NCBI GenBank assembly: GCA_016280485.1
Contig: JAEEGU010000170.1
Coordinates: forward strand, 1 to 7,131
Reading direction: 5' to 3'
DNA from: Bacillota bacterium
Lineage (GTDB): Bacteria > Bacillota > Clostridia > Peptostreptococcales > Anaerovoracaceae
Length of the DNA stretch: 7,131 nucleotides
The notes under the pieces are model-generated. The model was not told the DNA's origin and did no database searches. It worked only from the letters and a program-made list of their open reading frames with translations. Both the position numbers and the translations under genes were made by a program. Position 1 is the first letter of the stretch; each line of letters opens with the position of its first letter. Below are positions 1 to 5,972 of the stretch, one piece after another.

Positions 1-328
1 AGCCGCAGTTTGCCAAGTCTGCGTTAAAAATGGCACGTTAAATACAAACGCTAAAAATAACACTAATTACGCATTAGCAGCATAGTTCTGCGCCGCGCAC
101 AGCGGTAGCGTGGTCGGCCCTCATTCACCCGTAGGTGAGGGACCCGGCCTCGACATACGGGAAAACTCTGTGTGAGTTCTCGGTAGCACAGGGGACCTAC
201 GAGATAGCAAAGCCTCTAGCCTGCCTATGGGCGACCGGCAATGCGAAACAAAAAATCACAGGCTGCGCTCGGAGAAATTCTTTTGGAATTACTTTCGGAC
301 ATGGGTTCGATTCCCATCACCTTCACCA
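1..328 (+). ncRNA. ssrA: tmRNA (transfer-messenger RNA), 5' end outside the window
   Basis: This is the 3' portion of tmRNA, which rescues stalled ribosomes by acting first as alanyl-tRNA and then as a short mRNA encoding a degradation tag. Seen directly: a tag frame ending in YALAA and a TAG stop at 83-85; a GC-rich structured middle with self-complementary blocks (for example CCCTCA against TGAGGG around 118-141) where tmRNA pseudoknots are expected; a tRNA-like T arm at 301-317 (ATGGG stem, 7-base TTCGATT loop, CCCAT stem); then an acceptor 3' strand, discriminator A and encoded CCA at 326-328. The 5' acceptor half and the first tens of bases lie before position 1. An intrinsic terminator follows at once. 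The 91-codon open frame across this RNA (135-410) is not a gene. Identification is secure; exact pseudoknot borders were not computed. Confidence 0.95.
50..85 (+). other. tmRNA proteolysis-tag reading frame (AKNNTNYALAA, stop TAG)
   Basis: Reading from GCT at 50-52 gives A-K-N-N-T-N-Y-A-L-A-A and then TAG at 83-85. The YALAA end is the classical signal recognised by ClpXP-type proteases on ssrA-tagged proteins. GCT is the only Ala codon just upstream and Ala is the usual resume codon, so it is the chosen start. The frame stays open further upstream (N-T-N before the Ala), so the true resume codon could lie up to about three codons earlier. The end is certain; the beginning is inferred. Confidence 0.8.
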
Positions 329-331
329 GTT

Positions 332-364
332 AAAAGACTGTCGGATTAGCGGCAGTCTTTTTTT
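332..364 (+). terminator. Rho-independent terminator of ssrA
   Basis: Arms AAAAGACTGTC (332-342) and GGCAGTCTTTT (351-361) pair over 11 positions with one T-G wobble around an 8-base loop. The T tract runs 358-364. It starts four bases after the tmRNA CCA end, so it separates ssrA from the kinase operon. Confidence 0.9.
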
Positions 365-384
365 AAATAAAATCAAGGAATACA

Positions 385-411
385 TTGAAAAACACCGAAA
401 AACAATATAAA
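385..411 (+). promoter_or_regulatory. Candidate promoter of the kinase-regulator operon
   Basis: In the AT-rich gap between the ssrA terminator and the kinase, TTGAAA (385-390) resembles a -35 box and TATAAA (406-411) a -10 box. The spacer is 15 bp, shorter than the usual 17. A start about 7 bases after the -10 would fall at about 418, essentially on the ATG at 420, which would give a leaderless or nearly leaderless mRNA. AT-rich DNA yields such matches by chance, so confidence is moderate to low. Confidence 0.4.
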
Positions 412-419
412 ATAGGGAT

Positions 420-2885
420 ATGAAAAAAGTAATCACTTGGTACAAAAAGAATTTCGTTCTTCCGGACGCGATTAAGAAAAAGGTTGCAATCGCAAATGCA
501 AAGGCTGCAATCTTCGTTTTCGTGCCTCTTTTTCTGTTCGCCGTTGTGAATCTTATGTTCAGCCCGATTGTAGTTGGCGTTCTGGTTCGTGAGATTTATT
601 TCGGGGGCCTGGCATTCCTAAGTCTGGTCGGGGCATGTCACGCGCTGCTGGTCATGACTGTTGACAAATCGCCGCACATTATTCGCGACAGCGTCGGGAT
701 TTATGCCATGGTTGTGGCAATGGCATTTAGCGTGTACGATATGTTTACATCTTCTGAGATGGTAAACGGACTCCTCGTACTGGCCATAACCTGCCTGCTT
801 ACAATAGTAATCATACGCGTGGAGCCTACGGTGTTCACCGCATTTATCATAATTGTGGCGATTATCATGCTGCCGCGCCTCTATAACGAATACGGCAGTG
901 ACCTTTTCCTAGACGCGATACTTATCTTTGTTATCTGCATACTGCTGGCATATCTTGAGCGTAAACGTTTTATCCGTTCAAAGCGTCAGGAACAGCGTCT
1001 GATTTTTGCCACCCGAAAGGCGAGAGAGGCAGACCGTGCAAAGTCCTCCTTCCTCGCGAGGATGAGCCACGAGATTCGTTCACCGATTAATGCGGTGCTC
1101 GGTCTCGACGAAATGATTATGCGTGAGACCAAGGAAGATGGCACACGCGAATACGCAAAGCAGATACAGTCTTCGAGCCGCACGCTTTTATCGGTAATAA
1201 ACGATGTGCTTGATTTTTCAAGGATAGAATCCGGAAAGATGGAGCTCTACCCGGTAGAGTTCGATACACCGACAATCTTGAACGACCTTTACAATATGAT
1301 AGTGCCTCGAGGCGAGGACAAAGGTCTTGAAATGATTCTCAACGTAAACCCGGATCTACCGAATGTTCTCTACGGTGACGAGGTTCGCATCAGACAGGTG
1401 ATGCTGAATATACTTACAAACGCCGTGAAATATACCGACCATGGCAGTGTTACGACTGACATAGATTTTTCAAAGGTGGACGAAGACCACGTCAATATCT
1501 CGATAAAGGTTACCGACACCGGCCGCGGAATCAGGGAAGAGGATATGGCGGCGCTGATAAATCCTTACACCAGACTCGATGAACAGCAAAACTTAAATAT
1601 CGAGGGCACGGGCCTTGGGATCAGCATATGCTTACAACTTTTGAAGCTGATGAACTCGGAGCTAAAGGTGGACAGCGTTTACGGACAGGGAAGCTGCTTC
1701 TACTTTGACCTCCTGCTCGAGGTACGAGACTGGAGCCCTATAAGCGATTTTAGCGGCACCATCAAGCAGCAGGCAGCGGAGAGAGTGAGTAGGGACGTCT
1801 ACCGCGTAAGCTTCAATGCACCGCAGGCAAAAGTTCTTGCGGTTGACGATATTCCGATTAACCTTACGGTATTCACAAGTCTCCTTAAGGAAACCAAAAT
1901 GCAGATAGACACTGCGCTTTCGGGCATTGACTGCCTTGCAAAGGCTGCGCAGACAAAATATGATATAATCTTTCTCGATCACATGATGCCGGATATGGAC
2001 GGCATGGAAACCATGTACCGGCTGCGTACTGATGACGATATGGACTACAAGGAAACGCCAATAATCGTGGTCACGGCAAACGCAATATCCGGAATGAGAG
2101 AGAACTACCTTCGCGAGGGCTTTACCGACTATATTTCAAAGCCTATAGACACGGCAAAGCTCGAACGCATGATTATTCAGTACCTGCCAAAGGAAAAGGT
2201 AACCATCTGCGAGGATGCGGTAGCAGATCCAAAGCACGAGGTTACAGCAGAGGACTTCATTTACGACATAGTGCGTGAAGGCGGAGAGTTCGAATGCGAG
2301 GAAGCGGCGGGCCTTCTGGGCGGTTCCGAGCTCTATGCAAAGGTCTTCCGCGAGTTCTCAGACACAGTCGGCTACCGGTCGGAGCGCATAGAAAAGCTGC
2401 TGTCGGCAGGTGACATACACAATTTCACCATTGAGGTGCACGCGCTAAAGAGCGCAGCGCGCATGATCGGCGCAATGTCACTTTCCGAGCACGCAAAGAC
2501 GCTCGAGGAATGCGGTAAAAACGGTGAGATTGGAATTATATTCTCCGGGGCGAGCGAGCTTCTTACAGAGTACCGTGGGCTCGGCGAAAAGATGACCGCC
2601 ATACTTGAAAGCGCGGAAGAGAGGTTCCGCAAGCTGCGCGGGATCGAAGAAAAGCCGTTTATGCAGGAAGCTGAAGTGGCAGATGGCCTTCGCGTAATAA
2701 GCGAAGCGGTCGAGGTCTTTGACTACGACGTGGCAAAGGCGGTTATGGACAGCTTTGCGGAGCACGAGCTGCCGGAAAGCTTTGGGCCTACATACAAAAA
2801 GCTGAAGGTTGGTATGGCCGAGGTTGCCAGGGAATCCATCCTGAATATTGTTAGTGAATATTTGAAAGAGTTGAACGAGGAATAA
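420..2885 (+). CDS. Membrane-bound hybrid sensor histidine kinase (6 TM - HisKA - HATPase - REC - Hpt)
   Basis: An 821-residue hybrid kinase that should autophosphorylate and pass phosphate along an internal relay. Residues about 29-180 hold roughly six hydrophobic segments (near 29-47, 60-80, 92-109, 117-133, 137-152, 161-179) with short loops and no large extracellular domain. A basic linker leads to HisKA with the H-box FLARMSHEIRSPIN (phosphoacceptor H217). The ATPase domain shows the N box (N330, N334 in NILTNAVKYT), G1 DTGRG (366-370) and G2 GTGLG (396-400). A receiver (about 470-589) has D476/D477, phosphoacceptor D520, T552 and K574-P575. An Hpt domain follows with H674 in VHALKSAARMIG. 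The last 80 or so residues are a charged helical tail without a recognised domain. The signal is unknown. The ATG at 420 has only a poorly spaced AGGG upstream, but it places a basic N-terminus before the first membrane segment. It is followed after one base by its likely partner regulator. Confidence 0.93.
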   Translation: MKKVITWYKKNFVLPDAIKKKVAIANAKAAIFVFVPLFLFAVVNLMFSPIVVGVLVREIYFGGLAFLSLVGACHALLVMTVDKSPHIIRDSVGIYAMVVAMAFSVYDMFTSSEMVNGLLVLAITCLLTIVIIRVEPTVFTAFIIIVAIIMLPRLYNEYGSDLFLDAILIFVICILLAYLERKRFIRSKRQEQRLIFATRKAREADRAKSSFLARMSHEIRSPINAVLGLDEMIMRETKEDGTREYAKQIQSSSRTLLSVINDVLDFSRIESGKMELYPVEFDTPTILNDLYNMIVPRGEDKGLEMILNVNPDLPNVLYGDEVRIRQVMLNILTNAVKYTDHGSVTTDIDFSKVDEDHVNISIKVTDTGRGIREEDMAALINPYTRLDEQQNLNIEGTGLGISICLQLLKLMNSELKVDSVYGQGSCFYFDLLLEVRDWSPISDFSGTIKQQAAERVSRDVYRVSFNAPQAKVLAVDDIPINLTVFTSLLKETKMQIDTALSGIDCLAKAAQTKYDIIFLDHMMPDMDGMETMYRLRTDDDMDYKETPIIVVTANAISGMRENYLREGFTDYISKPIDTAKLERMIIQYLPKEKVTICEDAVADPKHEVTAEDFIYDIVREGGEFECEEAAGLLGGSELYAKVFREFSDTVGYRSERIEKLLSAGDIHNFTIEVHALKSAARMIGAMSLSEHAKTLEECGKNGEIGIIFSGASELLTEYRGLGEKMTAILESAEERFRKLRGIEEKPFMQEAEVADGLRVISEAVEVFDYDVAKAVMDSFAEHELPESFGPTYKKLKVGMAEVARESILNIVSEYLKELNEE
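2877..2882 (+). promoter_or_regulatory. Ribosome binding site of the response regulator, inside the kinase 3' end
   Basis: GAGGAA at 2877-2882 lies within the last kinase codons, and the regulator ATG is at 2887, one base after the kinase TAA. The site is only usable while the kinase end is being read or just after, which suggests translational coupling of the two proteins. Confidence 0.7.
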
Positions 2886-2886
2886 G

Positions 2887-3666
2887 ATGAGCTACAAAGT
2901 TGCATTTATAAGTGCCACAAAATCGTTTATATTGGATGCGGTCGCAAAGGGCCTGAGGGACGAACATGTCGAAGCCTTTATGTATGACATGTCTCCAAAG
3001 GAAATAGAATCTTTAAGCGGTCAAAAGATGATATTGTTTCTGTCTCTTGACGAACTGGCGGCTCAAAACAAGGTTGCGCTTGAACTAATTAATGAAATCT
3101 GCCTGAATGAGAAGCTGCCGCTTTACATAATGGGCTACAGCGACCAGATTGCCGCGGCGCGCACCTACTTAAGCGACAAGGCGGTAACAGGTGAATACAG
3201 ACGCCCGATTAACACAAAGAATGTGGTGGAGGGACTGATGGCAGGGCTTGGCCTTGCAGAGCTTCGCGCAAAGAAAAAGATCATCCTTCTGGTGGACGAT
3301 TCGGGTCAGGTGCTTCACACATTCAAGGAAATTCTGGAGCCGACATATACGGTTTATATGTGCAACTCAGGGCGTGAGGCGCTTACCTTCCTGCGCGGGC
3401 GCAAGCCGGATCTCATTCTCCTCGACCATGAAATGCCGGGGCTTTCGGGACCGGAGACCCTTGCAAAGATACACGAAAATCCGAGCATTGCAAACATTCC
3501 GGTAATGTTTTTGACGGGAAAGAGCGACAAGGACAGCGTAATGAGCGCGGCGAGCCAGGCACCTCAGGGGTACCTCCTCAAAACCATGAGCGCTACGCAG
3601 ATTATGGAAAGAATTGCGGAGTTCTTTGATGCGCAGTACAGGATTCCACAGATGAGCGACAAGTAG
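2887..3666 (+). CDS. Response regulator: degenerate receiver-like half plus canonical receiver, no output domain
   Basis: A 259-residue protein. The C-terminal half (about 132-250) is a full receiver: LLVDDSG with D137/D138, phosphoacceptor D180 in LILLDHEMPG, T210 and K232. The residue after the lysine is T instead of the usual P. The N-terminal half (about 1-118) has the same alternating strand/helix rhythm and ends in RRPI, where a receiver would have K-P, but SA (9-10) replaces the acidic pair and no aspartate sits clearly at the phosphorylation site; it looks like a pseudo-receiver (inference). No DNA-binding, GGDEF, EAL or other output domain follows; the protein ends about 9 residues after the last receiver helix. 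Its position one base after the kinase makes it the probable final phosphoacceptor of that relay, fed from the kinase's H674. It probably acts through protein contacts; the target is unknown. Confidence 0.88.
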   Translation: MSYKVAFISATKSFILDAVAKGLRDEHVEAFMYDMSPKEIESLSGQKMILFLSLDELAAQNKVALELINEICLNEKLPLYIMGYSDQIAAARTYLSDKAVTGEYRRPINTKNVVEGLMAGLGLAELRAKKKIILLVDDSGQVLHTFKEILEPTYTVYMCNSGREALTFLRGRKPDLILLDHEMPGLSGPETLAKIHENPSIANIPVMFLTGKSDKDSVMSAASQAPQGYLLKTMSATQIMERIAEFFDAQYRIPQMSDK

Positions 3667-3702
3667 TGCATACAAAAAAAATACCAAAATGCAGTGATTA
3701 GT

Positions 3703-3733
3703 TTAACAATTTGCTGCCCTTATAATGTATAAT
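3703..3733 (+). promoter_or_regulatory. Probable promoter of the methylmalonyl-CoA mutase operon
   Basis: TTAACA (3703-3708, five of six matches to TTGACA) and TATAAT (3728-3733) form a sigma-70/SigA-type promoter with a long 19-bp spacer. A second perfect TATAAT lies at 3721-3726 in the same phrase, so the start point may be mixed. Initiation from the downstream box would fall near 3740, inside the adjoining palindrome. It lies 37 bp after the regulator stop and ahead of the strong mutase ribosome binding site. Confidence 0.6.
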
Positions 3734-3736
3734 ATG

Positions 3737-3760
3737 TGCAGGTGTGTCAACGCACCTGCA
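3737..3760 (+). promoter_or_regulatory. 24-bp palindrome (10-4-10) at the expected transcription start: operator or hairpin
   Basis: Arms TGCAGGTGTG (3737-3746) and CGCACCTGCA (3751-3760) pair over ten positions with one T-G wobble (the outer eight are exact) around TCAA, followed by only four T residues (3761-3764). As DNA, its position just after the -10 box suits a repressor operator. As RNA it could be a 5' stabilising hairpin of transcripts from the upstream -10, or a weak terminator of the kinase-regulator operon. The sequence does not decide between these. The structure itself is certain. Confidence 0.75.
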
Positions 3761-3782
3761 TTTTCTGTCAGTAAAATATCGG

Positions 3783-3796
3783 TTTAGGAGGAATTA
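3783..3796 (+). promoter_or_regulatory. Strong ribosome binding site of the mutase catalytic subunit
   Basis: TTTAGGAGGAATTA contains a perfect AGGAGG (3786-3791) 8 bases before the ATG at 3800, which fixes that start. The same 14 bases recur before the B12-binding subunit at 5488-5501. Confidence 0.9.
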
Positions 3797-3799
3797 CCT

Positions 3800-5479
3800 A
3801 TGTTTGACAAGCAAGAAATTGCTTTGATTGCTGAAGCAAAAAAGGAATGGGAAGAAAGCGTCTTGGCCAAGTCACTGGCAAAGGCTCCCGAAAGTAAAGA
3901 GGTTTTCAGAACCGGCTCCGGAGATGTCATCAACAGACTCTACACACCGGAGGATATTAAAGATGTTGACTATAAATCTGAAATAGGTTTCCCTGGACAG
4001 TATCCGTTCACCAGAGGCTATCAGCCTACAATGTACAGAGGTCGTAACTGGACCATGAGAATGTACGCCGGCTTCGCTACTGCCGAGGAATCCAATGAAA
4101 GATATAAATACCTGGTAGAGCAGGGTTCAACAGGCCTTTCTGTTGCATTCGACCTGCCTACACAGATTGGTTACGATTCCGACCACCCACTTTCGGAGGG
4201 TGAGGTTGGAAAGGTAGGCGTAGCTATCGACTCGCTTGCCGATATGGAGATACTCTTTAACGGCATTCCGCTCGACAAGGTATCTACTTCCATGACAATC
4301 AACGCACCGGCATCGGTACTCCTTGCAATGTACATTGCGGTTGCCGAAAAGCAGGGCGTTACCCCGGACAAGCTCCGCGGTACAATTCAGAACGACGTAC
4401 TCAAGGAATACATCGCTCGCGGAACATACATCTTCCCGACCGAGCCTTCCATGAGACTCATCACAAATATCTTTGAATACTGCACAAAGAACGTACCGCA
4501 GTGGAACACGATTTCCATTTCCGGTTACCATATCAGAGAAGCAGGCTCGACTGCCGCACAGGAAGTCGGCTTCACGCTTGCAGACGGTATCGCTTATGTT
4601 GAAGCAGCCATCAAGGCAGGCCTCAATGTAGACGATTTCGCACCTCGTCTTTCGTTCTTCTTCAACGCACATCTCGACGTGCTCGAAGAGGTTGCAAAGT
4701 ACAGAGCTGCTCGTCGCCTCTGGGCAAAGATCATGAAGGAAAGATTCGGCGCAAAGAAAGAAAAGTCAATGATGCTGAAGTTCCACACGCAGACTGCCGG
4801 CTGCACACTTACAGCGCAGCAGCCAAACAACAACATCATTCGTGTTGCTATGCAGACTCTTGCGGCAGTTATGGGCGGCACTCAGTCACTGCACACAAAC
4901 TCGCGTGACGAAGCACTTGCACTTCCTACAACTGAATCCGTAACAATCGCGCTCCGTACTCAGCAGATCGTTGCTTACGAATCGGGCGTTACAAGAACTG
5001 TCGATCCGCTCGCAGGCTCCTACTATGTAGAGGCAAAGACAAAGCAGATCGAAGAAGAGGCTATGGCTTACATCAAAAAGATTGATGAGCTCGGCGGCGC
5101 TACAAGAGCAATCGACCTCGGATATATCCAGCAGGAAATCTCCGATTCCGCATACAAATATCAGATGGAAATCGAATCCGGCGAAAGAATCGTTGTCGGC
5201 GTAAACAAGTTCCAGGTTGAAGAAGAGCCACCTAAGGGACTCCTCCGCGTAGACCCATCCGTTGGCGAAATGCAGAAAAAGAAGATTCAGGATGTTAAGG
5301 CAAAGAGAAATAACGCAGCCGTTACCGAAAAGCTCGAAGCACTCAGAAAGGCTTGCGAAGGTACCGAAAACGTTATGCCGTTCATTCTTGATGCTGTCAG
5401 AGAATACGCTACACTCGGCGAAATCTGCGGCGTAATGAGAGAAGTATTCGGCGAATACGAACAGTCTGTATTATTATAA
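3800..5479 (+). CDS. mcmA1: Methylmalonyl-CoA mutase, catalytic (large/alpha) subunit
   Basis: This cytosolic subunit carries the substrate barrel of the adenosylcobalamin-dependent mutase that interconverts succinyl-CoA and (R)-methylmalonyl-CoA by a radical carbon-skeleton rearrangement. At 559 residues it matches the split form; one-chain mutases run to about 700 or more because they include the cobalamin domain, here encoded by the next gene. Family landmarks include RGYQPTMYRGRNWTMRMYAGF, GLSVAFDLPTQIGYDSDHP, MTINAPA, GTIQNDVLKEYIARGTYIFP, SISGYHIREAG and QTAGCTLTAQQP. Residues known as active-site determinants in the Propionibacterium enzyme are present at the same numbers: Y89, R207 and H244. 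Isobutyryl-CoA mutases differ at the first two (F and Q), so methylmalonyl-CoA is the likely substrate. A perfect Shine-Dalgarno supports the ATG. The stop is 24 bp before the partner subunit, which has the same initiation cassette, so one complex is expected. Confidence 0.97.
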   Translation: MFDKQEIALIAEAKKEWEESVLAKSLAKAPESKEVFRTGSGDVINRLYTPEDIKDVDYKSEIGFPGQYPFTRGYQPTMYRGRNWTMRMYAGFATAEESNERYKYLVEQGSTGLSVAFDLPTQIGYDSDHPLSEGEVGKVGVAIDSLADMEILFNGIPLDKVSTSMTINAPASVLLAMYIAVAEKQGVTPDKLRGTIQNDVLKEYIARGTYIFPTEPSMRLITNIFEYCTKNVPQWNTISISGYHIREAGSTAAQEVGFTLADGIAYVEAAIKAGLNVDDFAPRLSFFFNAHLDVLEEVAKYRAARRLWAKIMKERFGAKKEKSMMLKFHTQTAGCTLTAQQPNNNIIRVAMQTLAAVMGGTQSLHTNSRDEALALPTTESVTIALRTQQIVAYESGVTRTVDPLAGSYYVEAKTKQIEEEAMAYIKKIDELGGATRAIDLGYIQQEISDSAYKYQMEIESGERIVVGVNKFQVEEEPPKGLLRVDPSVGEMQKKKIQDVKAKRNNAAVTEKLEALRKACEGTENVMPFILDAVREYATLGEICGVMREVFGEYEQSVLL

Positions 5480-5487
5480 AGCAGGAC

Positions 5488-5501
5488 TTTAGGAGGAATT
5501 A
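5488..5501 (+). promoter_or_regulatory. Strong ribosome binding site of the B12-binding subunit
   Basis: AGGAGG at 5491-5496 lies 7 bases before the ATG at 5504. The surrounding TTTAGGAGGAATTA is identical to the 14 bases before the large subunit, suggesting matched initiation rates for the two halves of one enzyme. Confidence 0.88.
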
Positions 5502-5503
5502 AA

Positions 5504-5902
5504 ATGGAAAAGCCTATCAGAGTATTGGTTGCAAAGCCGGGTCTTGACGGTCACGACAGAGGCGCAAAGCTTATCGCGAGAGCATTAAGAGACGCCGGCA
5601 TGGAAGTTATTTATACAGGACTCAGACAGTCACCGGAACAGATCGTTGCGGCAGCTATTCAGGAAGACGTTGACGTAATCGGTATGTCGATTCTCTCCGG
5701 CGCGCACAACCACCTTCTCCCAAAGGTAGTTGAGCTCTTAAAGGCGCAGGGTGCGGATGACATCCTCGTATTCGGCGGTGGCGTTATTCCGGAGGATGAT
5801 ATTCCGGGATTAAAGGCACAGGGTATCGCAGAGGTATTCACACCGGGTACAACCACAACCGAGACTATTGAGTTCATAAAGAACAACGTAAAGAGACACT
5901 AA
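5504..5902 (+). CDS. mcmA2: Methylmalonyl-CoA mutase, cobalamin-binding (small) subunit
   Basis: A 132-residue stand-alone B12-binding domain with a Rossmann-like fold. It carries the base-off/His-on signature DGHDRG at 15-20, where H17 is expected to be the lower axial ligand of cobalt. The accompanying motifs are S62-I-L64 (MSILSG), which contacts the nucleotide tail, and the glycine run G91-G93 (FGGGVIP). Its length and the KPGLDGHDRGAK start match the separate small subunits of split mutases in Firmicutes and archaea. It should associate with the preceding gene product to form the holoenzyme. The gene ends in tandem TAA stops (5900-5905) and is followed directly by a strong terminator, so the two mutase subunits may be produced mainly from a bicistronic message. 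Related corrinoid proteins of glutamate mutase share the motif, but the neighbour settles the assignment. Confidence 0.96.
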   Translation: MEKPIRVLVAKPGLDGHDRGAKLIARALRDAGMEVIYTGLRQSPEQIVAAAIQEDVDVIGMSILSGAHNHLLPKVVELLKAQGADDILVFGGGVIPEDDIPGLKAQGIAEVFTPGTTTTETIEFIKNNVKRH

Positions 5903-5911
5903 TAAAGCTTT

Positions 5912-5955
5912 AGGTCAGGGGTAATGCGAGAGCACTATCCCCGACCTGTTTTTTT
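5912..5955 (+). terminator. Intrinsic terminator between the mutase genes and meaB
   Basis: Arms AGGTCAGGGGTAATGC (5912-5927) and GCACTATCCCCGACCT (5932-5947) pair over 16 positions (13 Watson-Crick, one G-T, two A-C mismatches) around a GAGA tetraloop, followed by G and seven T residues (5949-5955). The two genes downstream run in the same direction and belong to the same pathway, so it is probably a partial terminator that reduces, but does not abolish, their transcription. Confidence 0.9.
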
Positions 5956-5972
5956 GAGAAAGGTAACGTAAA

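Noticed and set aside
135..410. 91-codon open frame on the plus strand
   Set aside because: It lies across the tmRNA and its terminator, has no ribosome binding site, and its product has no recognisable features.
300..420. Possible integration site for a genomic island at the tmRNA 3' end
   Set aside because: tmRNA 3' ends are known integration targets, but no integrase gene follows and I saw no second copy of the 3' end sequence in the window. The following genes look like ordinary chromosomal genes.
1955..1970. TATAAT-like string inside the kinase gene
   Set aside because: It encodes the Y-D-I-I stretch before the receiver phosphoacceptor, has no partner -35 of note and no gene starting downstream.
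3571..3585. K-T instead of K-P at the receiver's conserved lysine in the regulator
   Set aside because: The lysine itself (K232) is present and the following proline is not strictly required, so the receiver is still considered functional.
3667..3799. Cobalamin riboswitch ahead of the B12-dependent mutase
   Set aside because: The gap is only 133 bp, including the promoter, and shows no B12-box-like core; a cobalamin riboswitch needs a longer structured leader.
4058..4075. M in RMYAGF where many mutases have RQYAGF
   Set aside because: From memory this variant is shared by other Firmicute split mutases and the neighbouring Tyr is kept, so it is not treated as unusual.
4127..4672. 181-codon open frame on the minus strand inside the mutase gene
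   Set aside because: It is the antisense of a strongly conserved coding region, is Cys/Arg/Val-rich without domain character, and has no initiation signals. Other minus-strand frames in the window are shadows of the same kind.
3800..5479. Isobutyryl-CoA, 2-hydroxyisobutyryl-CoA or ethylmalonyl-CoA mutase as alternative identities
   Set aside because: Y89 and R207 match methylmalonyl-CoA mutase, whereas isobutyryl-type enzymes replace them. The epimerase next door also fits methylmalonyl-CoA.
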